Both the position numbers and the translations under genes were made by a program. A stretch of DNA of 64,000 bases, taken from positions 4,566,001 through 4,630,000 of the forward strand of contig JBAMJR010000025.1 in NCBI GenBank assembly GCA_038501785.1, given 5' to 3'. Below, piece after piece: positions 33,550 to 45,062 of this stretch. Position 1 is the first letter of the stretch, and each line of letters starts with the position of its first letter. Source of the stretch: Myoxocephalus aenaeus (Eukaryota; Chordata; Actinopteri; Perciformes; Cottidae). The notes below the pieces were generated by a model. That model made no database searches. It had not been told where the DNA came from and saw only the letters and a program-made list of their open reading frames with translations.

Positions 33550-34226
33550 GAATATCTACAGAATATAACGATGTATATTATCAGTCTATTGCAGAACCCA
33601 TTTTGGACCTGGCTCAAACACTGCCAATTGAGAACTTTTTTTTTTAACGGATCAGTTCAATACCAGATATATTATGACCCACTAAAGTTATCCAGCTTTG
33701 TTTGTTGGTGAGCATTGTTAAGCTACTTTCTAGTCTCCTCCATCATCGTCATCATCATCGTGTGGACAAGTGTTCTTTTGTGGCCTTTCAGTTCAGACAA
33801 ATTTTTTTGGAATAACATTCACATTTGTATAGACAAATTCAAGAACAAAATGTCCTGCAGCTATACAAAAGAATGCGATATGCAGCTCTCTAAGCATGCA
33901 CTGGCCAGTCACGGACATGACTAATTTATATTTTTGAAAACTGTGTTTTGTCGATGACTGGATGATTCATGCTCATGTCCCGGTTTTTCTATCAGTGATG
34001 GAGAGTTTGATTTAACCCTATTGACCTTTAAAAATGTAACAACCCTTTTGAAATAAATTCACCACAATTATAGCTTTAATTGGTTCCCAGACCAGAAGAG
34101 ACTGAGAAACCTTGAAATAACAGAAAAGGGACATTTTAGTTACAAGCATTCAGGACACATTTACTCACGATTGCATTTTTATAATAAGAGAACAGGAAAC
34201 ACAAGTTATTGAGGATGAAGCGTATT
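33550..34226. repeat. 677-bp tandem duplication, unit 2
   Basis: Direct repeat of unit 1 with no spacer. It ends before GAGATGGAGAC. The near identity indicates a recent event, or a collapsed or duplicated assembly segment. Confidence 0.95.
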
Positions 34227-35190
34227 GAGATGGAGACAAAGGAAAGGACGCCGCAGTAGGTTACTGTGCCTCTAATAATAGAAGTAGTGAGTGACATTCA
34301 GATTGCTAAACAAGCTGCTATGAACAACAGCATTCTCTGCATTTCATTAGTTTCATGTCAGGAAACAGTGTTCCTTCTCCCAGACAAGCTGGAAATGTCA
34401 TTAAAGCATTGAAGCTCAAGGACAGCTTAATTTCCTCATCATCGTGTGGAACTGGATTAGTGCCAATCCAGATTGTATAGATACTTATATTGTATGTCAA
34501 AGGACACGTCCAACTTTGTGGATTATTAACACACGTTTGAATTAAAAACTTTCACAACAGGTTGTCGCAAGAATAAACAGATGGAAATATGTCTTCTAGT
34601 TGTTTGTCTTTCAAAGAGATAGATAATAAATGTATTTAAGTTCAGTCTTTTAGAAACAAACGGAAAAAAACACACTGGAGGAAGGATACACGAGGACTTT
34701 AGTTCTGATGTTTGCACCCTGAAGGAAAAAGTCCTCCAAATGAAACGGCAGACATAGTTCTGCTATTACAAATGTGGGTTCAAAGGACTATTTTGTTAAG
34801 GTGAGGCGACCATTGACATTACGATGGTTATGGTTATAGAACAGTTGTGGTCATGCTCAGAGGAAGCGTTGCTGTTGTCACTCAAACAGGAAACAAACAG
34901 CACCCCCTGTTTTAAAGTGCAGTGCGTTTTGACCAATGCGTCCACCATGATCTCCTCCCTGTGTGGACTTTGTGCTTCTGTAAAATAGCATCACTTGACC
35001 TCCTCTACAAGATGGCGCTTATCACTTTCAGGTCTCCGGCTGGAACAACTGATGCTGTGGTTCTTCTCGGGAGGACAGTCGCAATAGGAGTGCTTTAACA
35101 TCTCGCAAATATGCTCAAACTAGCTGATACTAAAATGGGACAAATATCCTCCAGCTGTGCTGATGTATTGTTCATCATGACTAATTACAG
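34227..35190. other. Unassigned non-coding stretch
   Basis: No gene or nameable repeat seen. Confidence 0.5.
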
Positions 35191-35345
35191 TGGACTGTAT
35201 AAAATATGGACGTAGGCTCCGTGAGGTCGCCCATAGGATTGTGAAGTGAAATGGTCAAAGGGATGGATCGTCAGTGGAGCAGAGGAGACCGCTAGCCGCT
35301 AGCAACATGAGACGGTACCCACCTGTCACTCAATTATACCTAACT
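35191..35345 (+). repeat. Dispersed fish repeat (family A), partial
   Basis: Begins GTGGACTGTATAAAATATGG, then GACGTAGGCTCCGTGAGGTC and AACATGAGACGGTACCCACC. It resembles the start of the 4.6-kb copy. The downstream half of that copy is not seen here. Confidence 0.5.
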
Positions 35346-35490
35346 TTTAAGAGTTAATATCATTTAAATGGATGATGTTAAAATATCACCCCGGTCCACA
35401 TTAGCTATAGGGACCAACAGCGTCTTTAGTAGCAGGCTGTACACATGTTTATTATTATATTTCTGCTGTAACGTTGTTCATTTTAACATG

Positions 35491-35766
35491 GAAATGTACT
35501 TATATAGCACTTTTCTAGTCTTCCGACCACTCAAAGCGCTTTAACACTACATGACATCATTCACCCATTTACACACTGATGAGAGGAGCTACCGTGCAAG
35601 GTGCCACATCAGGATTATCTAACATTCATACAGCGTAGGCGCAGCTACAGGAGACATTTAGGGTTAAGTGTCTTGCTCAAGGACACATCGACATAGGCAA
35701 GCGGAACCGGAGATCGAACCACCGATCCTCTGACGACCCTGCGCACCACTGAGCCACCGTCGCCCC
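35491..35766 (-). repeat. tRNA-derived SINE, near full length
   Basis: On the - strand the head reads GGGGCGACGGTGGCTCAGTG (A box) and later GGTGGTTCGATCTCCGG (B box). A body with CCTTGAGCAAGACACTTAAC follows, and a tail with GACTAGAAAAGTGCTATATA. Same family as 3503-3788. Confidence 0.8.
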
Positions 35767-36507
35767 ATGGAGGTCTTGGGGGTTTCCTCGCTGTTGGAAT
35801 CAGCCTCAAGTGGCCTTTAGAAGTTCTCAGCCCTTCTGAGCCGGCTTAATTTCTCCACACTGGAGGTTGCATCTCGCTCATAACATAATATCATTACAGA
35901 GGACGTGTGCTCCTCTCAGACGGTTTCACAGCTACTTTGAAACAACTTCAGAGATGACTGCAACTCTGTCACAGTCAAAGAAGAAGCCCAAAAGATAGAT
36001 ATAGCGTTTAGGTTTGCGAATGAGTAAAGGTGACGGACATTCAATAAATATGAATATCAAAATGGTAAACATGAACGTTTATATTCAAGAATAATTCCCC
36101 GGTTATTTTTTTATCCCCACAATGAACACGTTTCTTACATTCCCCAGTAACAGCAGTTTAGTTACATTTAATTTCATCACACAACCACGAGCCAATTAAA
36201 CCTGAGATCCCGCCTACTCATATGCTCCATACTTCTGCCGTGGAGTGCTTCTTTCACATGACTTCAGAAGACTGTTTGGTCTTCATGGCAGTGTTTGTTC
36301 TCTTTAAAATAAAATATGCAAATAATTCTTACTTTGAAAAGACGTTTAAGTCTTTGTCTTCATCAATCTGAAGCCTGCTTGTTAGCTAAACATTATAATC
36401 CTCTCCCTCTGAGCAGTTTATTGCGAACAAAAGGACTGTATTTATATGACACATGTAAACATGTATTCAATAAGGTGTACTATATGCATATAAAGCATAT
36501 TAGTATG

Positions 36508-36508
<1 letters not shown>
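35767..36508. other. Unassigned non-coding stretch
   Basis: No gene recognised. Confidence 0.5.

Positions 36509-36560
<52 letters not shown>
36509..36560. repeat. (TA)n microsatellite
   Basis: Uninterrupted TA over about 52 bp. Confidence 0.97.
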
Positions 36561-36563
<3 letters not shown>

Positions 36564-37021
36564 ACACAATAAACCTGAGCAACCTTGCTTGACAGCATAC
36601 TCATGAATGCATCGGCTATGCGGCATGTGAGCTGAAATGATACGTTCAAGGCTAATTATATGAATTTGTTACGCCTGATGAGCATACAGTAATATAATCA
36701 ACCATAACGGGTCACATAATCAGGGTCACAGGTCATGTGTCAGGCGGCTCTGCGTCGCCTCATGCAGTAAACCATGAATCTACTACCTGTCAGGCTCCAG
36801 TTCATGGATATAAAACAGCATGTCCATTATTAACACAAAGTGACACAGGGAGACGAGAACGAGCGTCCTCCTGAGGGGTTAACTATCTTAAGCTTTTCCA
36901 TTTACTCAACATCAGCATCCTGTTTCTATTTACTTCACTAAAGTTCCTTCCATGTCGTGAGAGGAAACATGTGTCATAAAAACAATATTAAATAATCTTG
37001 AAGAGAATAATTGTAATAATC

Positions 37022-37053
<32 letters not shown>

Positions 37054-37800
37054 AGTCAAAGAAATCAAGTTTTTATGAATACATTTATTTTTCAAATGTA
37101 ATAAGTTGAGACAAAACAAAATACTTTTTCAGAAAGAATTTTTATGTAATTACAACACAATTTTTATATTTTTAACATACTATTAACATACAATTACAAG
37201 TATTAATCATATTGGGTGCAGTACGTATGCATATTAACCTAACTATTTACTTATTTATTAAACTGTCTGCCCTAGGAAGCTTAAAGGAAGCAATGGACAT
37301 AACGTAGATACATTCCAGATGTTGAGACTAATCTCCAAAGTGAAATCGACCACAGACCATGCATGTATAAGAGTAGATATCTTATAGCTAATACTTTGTT
37401 AAATCCTGTGTATGTCGTGCTGTAAATATTGTCAAAATGTTCCATTCTTTAATTTTTTTATCGATAGTACCAAAGTGTTCTATTAATTAGTTGATCCTTT
37501 CTTTATTTATACTTGATATTTTATTTTGGTATTTTTACAGTTTAACAAGAAATACAACCTTCAAAAGTAAGAAAGAATACAATAAAGTAACCATGCATCT
37601 GGCCAAGAATGGCCATAAAGAAAAATAAAGAAAAATGTTTAAGCAGGTAAATAAGTAAAAATAAGAAAACAATCAAAACAACCATGCACCACTTCACCAA
37701 CATTGTCAGCCAATCATGTCAACCATAAGTCCAACAAGCAGATATATAACACAAAATGAATTCAAAGAGTTCTATTCACAGGGTTTCTGTAACTTATGTG

Positions 37801-37865
<65 letters not shown>

Positions 37866-39484
37866 GGTAGCATCTTGGTGAAACATAGTACTTGTCTTTT
37901 TAAGAGATACTGAGGCTCTAGAGCCAACAATACCCAGAAACCCGTGAGGTTAGGGAGGGCGAGTCTCCTGCCAATTTCTTTATTTTGGCATATATTTGGT
38001 CCATTTTGTCCATCTAGCTATGTATATGTCCATTCTCAGTCTCAAAAGGAAGGTAATTCTTTCCATCTCGTGGATTTCTTTCATTATTTCAGTCCAATTT
38101 TCTGTTATTATTTGATCCTTTCATTACTTGTATTAATTACATAACATACCCACACACTATTCATCCTGCCTGACCTTCCCTAATCGACCTTTTCTTTTCT
38201 CATCCCTTGACAAAAATGCGAGAGCACGGCACACTAAAGAGTGTGAATATATGAATGGTTCTTTGCCATCGTATTGGGTGTCTTAGGGGTGAAGGGTGGC
38301 CCTCCTCCTCCTCCTCTGCTGCATCCCATCAGAGCGCAGAGGAGGAGCGTTTGTTCTCCCGTATGATGGCAGGCCTCCCGCACACTCTCCATGATCAAAA
38401 CCCCTTTTTCGCAAAAATAATAAGCCGGGTCTATACACGCAGAGGCACACATCCACACATCGTAAAGGATGACATCCATTAACTGGCAGCCTGCAGGCCT
38501 GCTGGCAGTGTGATCAGGGATTACAGCAGGAAGCAGCAGCAGGTGGTGGGTGGCATGCCTCCCCAGATGTGGCTTCCTCAGGGCCTACGACCACATGTCT
38601 GATTCTTCTTAACGAATCAAACGCCTCCACCGCAAATACCGACTTCTATCCGGGCGAAATGGACAAGTCACAGCTTGAGCCGTCATATGTATAATTGTAC
38701 GTTTAATGAGCGCAGGGCACACGGGGGTCAACATGGTGGGCGAAGGGAGACTAGGTGTTCGGGAGGGGTTTTAACATTGACATGATTTCCTTCATAATTG
38801 CAACGGTCTTCGCTGGCTATTCAAATGACCACAAGGACGACGGGCTTGTTATATTCTTTTGATGTAACTAATGTAGGTTACTCTGGTCAATATGGAAAGC
38901 CGGATGTAGTAATTGGTCACATGTGTTGACTTTATTGGTGTAAATATGACAAGTTGAAAGATTTAGAGAATATCTGCATACTTAATTGTGCAAACAGCTA
39001 GATATTAGACTTCAAGAACACTTTCAATCTCACCAATTAAACCAAGACAGCACTATCAATGTGTCAATCCTCTGTGTGATTAAGTCCACTCTTTGCTTTG
39101 CAGCTATACTGATGGTTGCCATTTTTTTTGTTCTGGAATTAAACAGTGTCTGATCATCCTTGAATGGGGGCCAAATGGTGAGACTATCCATGTTTTAAAA
39201 CCATGGACCTTTAGGAGGCCTTTTTCGGAATTTACATGGAAAGAGTGAGTGAGAATGAAGATGGAGCTGAGAAGGAGAGCATTTGAAGGAGAAAAGCCCT
39301 GCAGGAAAGTGCAGCTAAATGCTGCAACATTTCAAATAATGTTCACGAGCAAGGGGCATGTGTTTTACGAATACTAACTAACCTTTTCCCAGTTGATTCT
39401 ACGTTTAAAAAAGAAATAAGGGACACCAACACTTAATCATGCTCTGTGGGAAAGCAGGAGATGTGTATGCATGAAGATAAGACC
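36561..39484. other. Unassigned stretch with TA tracts
   Basis: TA tracts lie at 37022-37046 and 37804-37862, and a CTC-rich patch at about 38300-38320. The remainder is AT-rich without a gene or element that I recognise. Confidence 0.5.
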
Positions 39485-39673
39485 GACTGGACAAGAGAAT
39501 ACAGCGCTTTATTTTCAGAGCTCTGAGGAAATGTCAGGGGCAACACCTGAATTCAACAAAAATTTGACAGAGATGTAAATTAAAATGCAACTAAGCAAGT
39601 CTGGAGCCAGCGCACAGAACCAACAGTCACAAACAGATTAATTCAACATCTTCAGTCAGCCTCCTCCTCCTCG
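39485..39673 (-). terminator. Candidate 3' UTR with polyadenylation signal
   Basis: Downstream of the stop codon at 39674 on the - strand, a canonical AATAAA lies at 39508-39513, followed by a T/GT-rich patch (TGTATTCTCTTGTCC). That is the usual arrangement at a vertebrate mRNA 3' end, with cleavage expected near 39485-39495. Confidence 0.45.
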
Positions 39674-39990
39674 TCAGCGGGCAGTGGTCACGACTTCCTT
39701 TGACACCCCCCTGCCTCCGGCCTCATCCTCACCCTCCTGGGTCTCCTTCTCAGGGTGCCTCAGGGACCATTGAAGAAGTCTCTGATGCCTCATCTGCAGG
39801 TCAGCATGGGAATCAGACATACTGGTATCTACTCCTGCATCTTCCTGAAGTTTGTATTTCTGAACGTGCAACTGACTAACTCTTGAAAGCGACTGTTTTG
39901 AACTATTTTGGATGATTTTTTTGGTAGTAGATATGTTACTGGTATTCATTATATGTGGTCTGTTGTGAATGTGTGGCGAGGCCTGGGCCT
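39674..39990 (-). CDS. Candidate terminal coding exon, unidentified gene
   Basis: A good acceptor (TGATTGTTCTAACAG at 40005-39991) precedes an open frame of 105 codons plus two bases (incoming phase 1). It ends in TGA at 39674. The peptide is hydrophilic and charged, with patches SLSRVSQLHVQKYKLQED and MRHQRLLQWSLRHPEK and an acidic run KETQEGEDEAGG near the C-terminus. This is the composition of a disordered or coiled C-terminal tail. A 3' UTR of about 165 nt with AATAAA follows. Acceptor, frame, stop and signal together make this the best host exon in the window, on the opposite strand to the two first-exon candidates. I do not recognise the protein and see no upstream partner exon. Confidence 0.5.
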
Positions 39991-42396
39991 CTGTTAGAAC
40001 AATCATGAATTAAGTATCAATCAATCTGACTTTTATTTTCATTAGTAATGACTTGTAATGCTCCTGCATGGCGGCCTTAGTTTCCATCCTGTTTGTTACC
40101 TGTGTGCTGACATAACAATCCCCCAGAAGAGAGAGCCTTGCCTTACCTCGACACTATAGTCATAATGTATAGATTAGTTATAGTTGGTTATAAATATCTC
40201 ATCAGGATAAACGGAGCGCTCTTAGATCATAGTTTTATGGATTTCATTCAAGATAACATTTTGTTTAAGATCATACAGAGCAAACAAAGATACTGTGGAT
40301 TTAATAGACTCTATCTCTGGTTTCTCATAATGGTTTCCCTTTCACTCTTGTACCAATGAGTCGGTCTGACAGACTCTTCATTATGCAGACTGGAAACTGC
40401 AGTCAGTAGAGGGCAGATCTCTGCCACGTGTGTCTGCAGCGGCCACTGCTGTAGTGTGGGATTGAACTTGTCTAGACACCAATGGGCTGGAAGGAAATAT
40501 GCCTTCAATTGAGACAAAACTACTTCGTCATAACAGCGAACCTTGACATTTGACCTGTTGCTCATATATCTGCTGCGCGGAGGATTGTGGGTCAGAATAG
40601 CCAGAGAAGCATGCCGGCTTGGATACTCCAAAATGTGCCAAGATGCAGTTAGACTTCCTGCTATTTTTTGGAAACTGCACCATTGGGGCCTTCCAAACAG
40701 TCTGGTGTTATGGGCATTGGAGCGCACTCAGTATCTCTGGGCGCACAGCAGCATCTGGGGGTTGGCGGAAGACCTCAGCTGTGTTATATCAATGGGTGAG
40801 GAATCGGCAGGCAGTCAAGAGCAGTATGAAAGGGGCAAACAATGTTTTGAGAAAGTATGATTCACCGCAACCCGAGAGGTCCTTGACCATGCAGACATAA
40901 CTTGCTACCAAAAATATTATGCAGCTGCAGCAGAACGAGAAATTTGCCGTGGACAGGTGCACACACACACACAGGCAGGATAATAAAACTCTGTTTAAAT
41001 AAAGTCGACAGGTCGTTCAGGCCACAGCCTTGGTCAACATCCTCAACCGGAGGCATCAGGAATTGCTGGTGAGCAGCTGACAACTACAAAAATGGATAAA
41101 AACATTCAGTGTTGGATGCTTATGGGAATATCCAAAGACTCTCCCAGGCCCAGGTGTGTCCCAGGTGTGTCCCATTCTCTCAATTCAGAAACACTCCAGC
41201 ATTCGTACTAACCTTTTTAAAGAGGACATATTTCCTTCTCTTCCTCGTTCTTGCCCGACCCACAGGTCTCACTGTTGAAGCATTTTTATATGAATCTCAA
41301 TAATGGATTTTTTTTCTCCAAAGAAGCAAATAAAAATATGTGATATATGATACCGAGGTAACGGTTTATTTCAACTAGAGATAAATATCTATTTATTTTG
41401 TTCACATATATTAGACATCTTCATTTTTATTATTTAGATTTTTTTCAAATGAGAAGTCAATTTTCTTGCCATCTTAAAAACAGAGTCAAAGAGATATTGC
41501 AGTTCAATAAAAAACAGACGGATGTTGTGTGATATTTGCCACAAATGAGCTGGAGGGCATTTTTCCTCGATTGTTAGCCTGCATTAATATTCAGAAACAA
41601 GGTTAATGCCGGTGTCAAACTAATACAACTTAGCTCAAACAATAAAGCAACTTCAATCCAGAACTCTTGGGAATCGGATAATATATAGTTTTGATGAATA
41701 CTGGAAAAGAATACAACAATGTTATACTCTTCCATCAGTGCATCTAAAACAAAGATTACACCCTCACCACTAACGTCCTTTATGTATCTGGACTTGTTTG
41801 TTGATAATACATGTGGATTCTTCCAAATTATGCATGAATGAGGAGGAAAGGATCTGTGAGAGCAACCATCCAAGGATTAAGAGCTTATTTGTGAACATTG
41901 GTCCATTGAGAGGCAATTTACTACACTTATAATTACAAGATAACAGAAATCCTAGGCCACCACACTTTTCAAATAATTAATCAGGATATAAACCCATTGA
42001 CAATTCAACATACACTGCTCAATCCAATTGATTGTTTGAAACCCTAAAGCATTAAAGGCCCCTTTAGAGTAGCTTCTAATACAGGTTTTTGTTTTTCCAA
42101 ATGAAGTTTAATATGAGAGAATCAATTGCCCACGTAGTCTTTGGATCAACATGAAGTCAGATGGCAGGATATACTATTCTTGAGATAGCTGGTTCCTTTC
42201 ACAGCGGAACACGGCCGTGCATGGAAAAGTCTCTTCGCAACCAGCAGACAAAGACTTTGCTTTTTCTGTCTGAGACTCACTCATTGCTTAACAGACAAAG
42301 ATATTTCATATTTTTATGCACCGTTAAATGTCAGTGATTGTAAAACCTGAAAAGGCCTAATAGAAATGATTGAAATACTCTAATATGACAAACACT
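39991..42396. other. Unassigned non-coding stretch
   Basis: Frames on both strands at 40.3-40.9 kb overlap one another and show no family features. Words such as AGTAGAGGGCAGATCTCTGC suggest an old repeat, not a gene. Confidence 0.45.
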
Positions 42397-42869
42397 CAGT
42401 GGTGTATAAAGTACCCAAAAGCCGTACTTGAGTAAAAGTAAAGATACCTTACTGGAAAATTACTCCAGTAAAAGTCACCTAATAAAATACTACTTGAGTA
42501 AAAGTCTTAAAGTATCTGATATTTTCTGTACTTAAGTATCAAAAGTATTTTTCTGATATAAAATGTACTTAACTATTGAAAGTAAAAGTAGAAGTACATG
42601 CTTTTAATAAAAAAGCAAAGGGTCAGAATTTTGAGAATTATGAAGTTTATTATTTTAAGTGCTGTGGTCACCATGACCAAGGACAAGGAGTTGTGTTGAT
42701 AAAATAATTGGGTTGGCTGTGATCCATCCATATATATTATGTTCAACATAATATATTGTACCTAAGTATACTCTTGCATCTACTATGAACTTATCATCAT
42801 AATTCTCCAAAAAGCAATATGACACTAAGGAGTTGTAACAGTGTGGTTATAAGTATGCTCATTCCGCCC

Positions 42870-42945
42870 GGTACCGGTCTGTGGGTCCCTTGGTACCGGG
42901 CTGTGGGTCCCTTGGTACCGGGCTGTGGGTCCCTTGGTACCGGGC
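42870..42945. repeat. 22-bp tandem repeat, about 3.5 copies
   Basis: The unit GGTACCGGGCTGTGGGTCCC plus TT is repeated three times, with a partial fourth ending in GGTACCGGGCCGC. Confidence 0.93.
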
Positions 42946-43236
42946 CGCACAGAAAGAATGAATGAAAAATAAAAAATAAAATTTAAAAAATAAAGGCCGG
43001 AACAATGTTTTATTGTGAAAAAAGACCGCATACATCCGTCTGTGGTAACCTCAGACGGAATCTCTTGACACATGTCAAGAGGTTCCGTTACTCTAAAAAT
43101 GAAACTTAAAAGTCTGTTTAACTTTGCCGGTGTTCTGGATTAAAACCAAGGCAGAGTATCCTGAGATCGCCAAAAAAGCAGGAGAACCTGCTTCCATTCC
43201 AACATCCTGTCTTTGTGCAGCGGGTTATAAGTTAAG

Positions 43237-43548
43237 CAGTAGACTGGACTAAAGGTTTAGTTAGCAGTAGAGTCAGTAGACTGGACTAAAGGTTTAGTTA
43301 GGAGTAGAGTCAGTAGACTGGACTAAAGGTTTAGTTAGCAGTAGAGTCAGTAGACTGGACTAAAGGTTTAGTTAGGAGTAGAGTCAGTAGACTGGACTAA
43401 AGGTTTAGTTAGGAGTAGAGTCAGTAGACTGGACTAAAGGTTTAGTTAGGAGTAGAGTCAGTAGACTGGACTAAAGGTTTAGTTAGCAGTAGAGTCAGTA
43501 GGCTGGACTAAAGGTTTAGTTAGCAGTAGAGTCAGTAGACTGGACATA
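43237..43548. repeat. 37-bp minisatellite, 8 full copies
   Basis: Units start CAGTAGACTGGACTAAAGGT at 43237, 43274, 43311, 43348, 43385, 43422, 43459 and 43496, with a partial unit at 43533. The spacing never varies. Units differ mainly at one site (TTAGCAG or TTAGGAG), with one GGCTGG variant. Confidence 0.97.
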
Positions 43549-43961
43549 ACGAACACACACGTCAGGTGTCGTTGTCTCCCGTCTCTCCGAGGTCGGACCC
43601 GGTCCGTGAAAATATTGTCTTCACGTAACCGGTCTGTGGCGCATAAAGGTTTGGGAGTGCTGGACGAGAGGATGTAGAGGGCTAATGCATAATATTGTGA
43701 TTCGCAAAACCTGCTTGGTGGAGTCTGTGTTCTGTGTTTTTTTTTCTTCTAAAGATAGATTTGATTTTGTAGCGAGTAACGAAGGTTTCAGGGGAAATGT
43801 ATCGGAGTAAAAGTACCAGTTTTCTTTGCAAAATGTAGTGAAGTAAAAGTAAAAGTAAACAGAAATATAAATAGTAAAGTAGAGTACAGATATCCCAAAA
43901 AACGACTTAAGTACAGTAACGAAGTATTTCTACTTCGTTACTATACACTACTGCAAACACT

Positions 43962-44619
43962 TGATCTTCGTGCTTTAAAAGAAGTGTCAACTGCTAGATG
44001 ACTAATTATTTTGTTATTTTCTCCTCGTTCTACCTTCAGCACCAGCAGGGTGATTTACAGGTTTTAGATAAAGAACAAGCATTTAAGGTAACCCATGGTG
44101 CTATTGATATACTGCACCATGTAAGAAAATAAGTGATAGCATGCAAATAGTGAGATACTCTTAAACACATCACTAGTAAATCCATTTGATTTAGCCCTTC
44201 ACAACGAAGTTGTTTTTGTTTTCCGTTTCCCTTTGTTGACGAGCAACAGCTGTTTACTTGTGTTTGCTAACGCATCTGTTGCGTTATGGCTGGTGGGTGA
44301 TTTAATAAATAAATATGAATTGATAACAAAATATATAACAGTTATTTTTTACTCAATTATGCATCATGAACAACAAAAAATAAGAATATTAATTTAAATA
44401 TTACGTCAAACAAGTTTACTCAGTGATTTAAAGATTTGTGAATATCTTGATAGTTTCAACAGTGGCTAAGTTTGGACTTTAACCTATTTCATTATAGCAT
44501 TGTGAGTAGGCAAAGTTAGTGTGTTATTGGTACTTCAGACTATATATGAATTAACTGATGAGCAGCACAATGTGAGGGAGAGAGGAGAGATGAAATAAAA
44601 ATGAATATGAAGCCTTCGC
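43962..44619. other. Unassigned AT-rich stretch
   Basis: No gene or element seen. Confidence 0.5.
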
Positions 44620-44760
44620 CAGGGCTGCCCTTTGTCTGGGAACGCCAGAATGAGCTGGAAAATGTTGCGAGTGAGAGGGAAGCCTGGGTCGGCCTGCTGG
44701 GCCTGCTGCCACCGCGACCCGACCCCGGACTCAGCGGATGAAAATGGATGGATGAAGGGA
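44620..44760 (+). repeat. 3' end of an RTE-like LINE
   Basis: The patch TGGGAACGCCAGAATGAGCT, then GAGAGGGAAGCCTGGGTCGG, CTGCTGCCACCGCGACCCGA and a short GATGGATGA tail is the familiar 3' end of a fish LINE of the type also present at 2.5-4.1 kb. It is truncated at the 5' side. Confidence 0.75.
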
Positions 44761-45015
44761 AGCAGAGATATTCTGTAAGTAACGCTGGTCTGAGCTGGTG
44801 ACAGCTGGTGACAGCTGCAGGTGGGTTTAGATGGATCTTTCACTGGGCAGCAGCATTGTGTCCGCGGTGCTGCCGAGGCACCAGGTCACGGCCGCTCAAG
44901 ACAGCTCGTGATTCCACTGCAGCGCTTTACAGAAGCATCCCTGAAGCGGCCTTGAAGCGTCTCTCAGCCTTATTTCTCCGATTTATAATGAAATAGTTCA
45001 GCAGTTTTTATGTTT

Positions 45016-45062
45016 GTGCGTGTGTGTGTGTGTGTGTTACTCACACACACACACACACACAC
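45016..45062. repeat. Mirrored GT and CA microsatellite
   Basis: A GT tract (about 45019-45037) is followed by TACT and a CA tract (45042-45062), so the two halves are exact complements with a 4-5 nt loop. Confidence 0.95.

Larger units (their letters stand above)
42858..43661. mobile_element. Second hAT relic nested inside
   Basis: The left part GGTACCGGTCTGTGGGTCCC... and the right part AACCGGTCTGTGGCGC...AAAGGTTTGGGAGTGCTG resemble the two ends of a fish hAT family with GGTACCGG-type subterminal sequence. The left terminus is worn and no target duplication is visible. It carries a 22-bp tandem repeat and the 37-bp array. Confidence 0.6.
42397..43953. mobile_element. Non-autonomous hAT element, complete
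   Basis: Starts CAGTGGTGTATAAAGTACC and ends with TACTATACACTACTG, inverted hAT-type termini. A perfect 8-bp target duplication CAAACACT flanks it (42389-42396 and 43954-43961). The subterminal zones are rich in AAAGTA/AGTAAAAGTA words. Near the right end, a perfect 12-bp hairpin with a 4-nt loop lies at about 43916-43943. No transposase is present. The interior holds an older hAT relic and a minisatellite. Confidence 0.92.

Noticed and set aside
33038..33924. Paired 69-codon frames as a duplicated small gene
   Set aside because: They are equal only because the 677-bp segment is duplicated. The peptide starts with a hydrophobic run from TCATCATCATC-type sequence and has no family.
40311..40727. 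138-codon - strand frame overlapping + strand frames
   Set aside because: The sequence looks like an old repeat with words such as AGTAGAGGGCAG. No family match or splice context.
42870..43548. CRISPR-like array
   Set aside because: The repeats are directly adjoining tandem units without unique spacers and lie inside fish DNA transposons.
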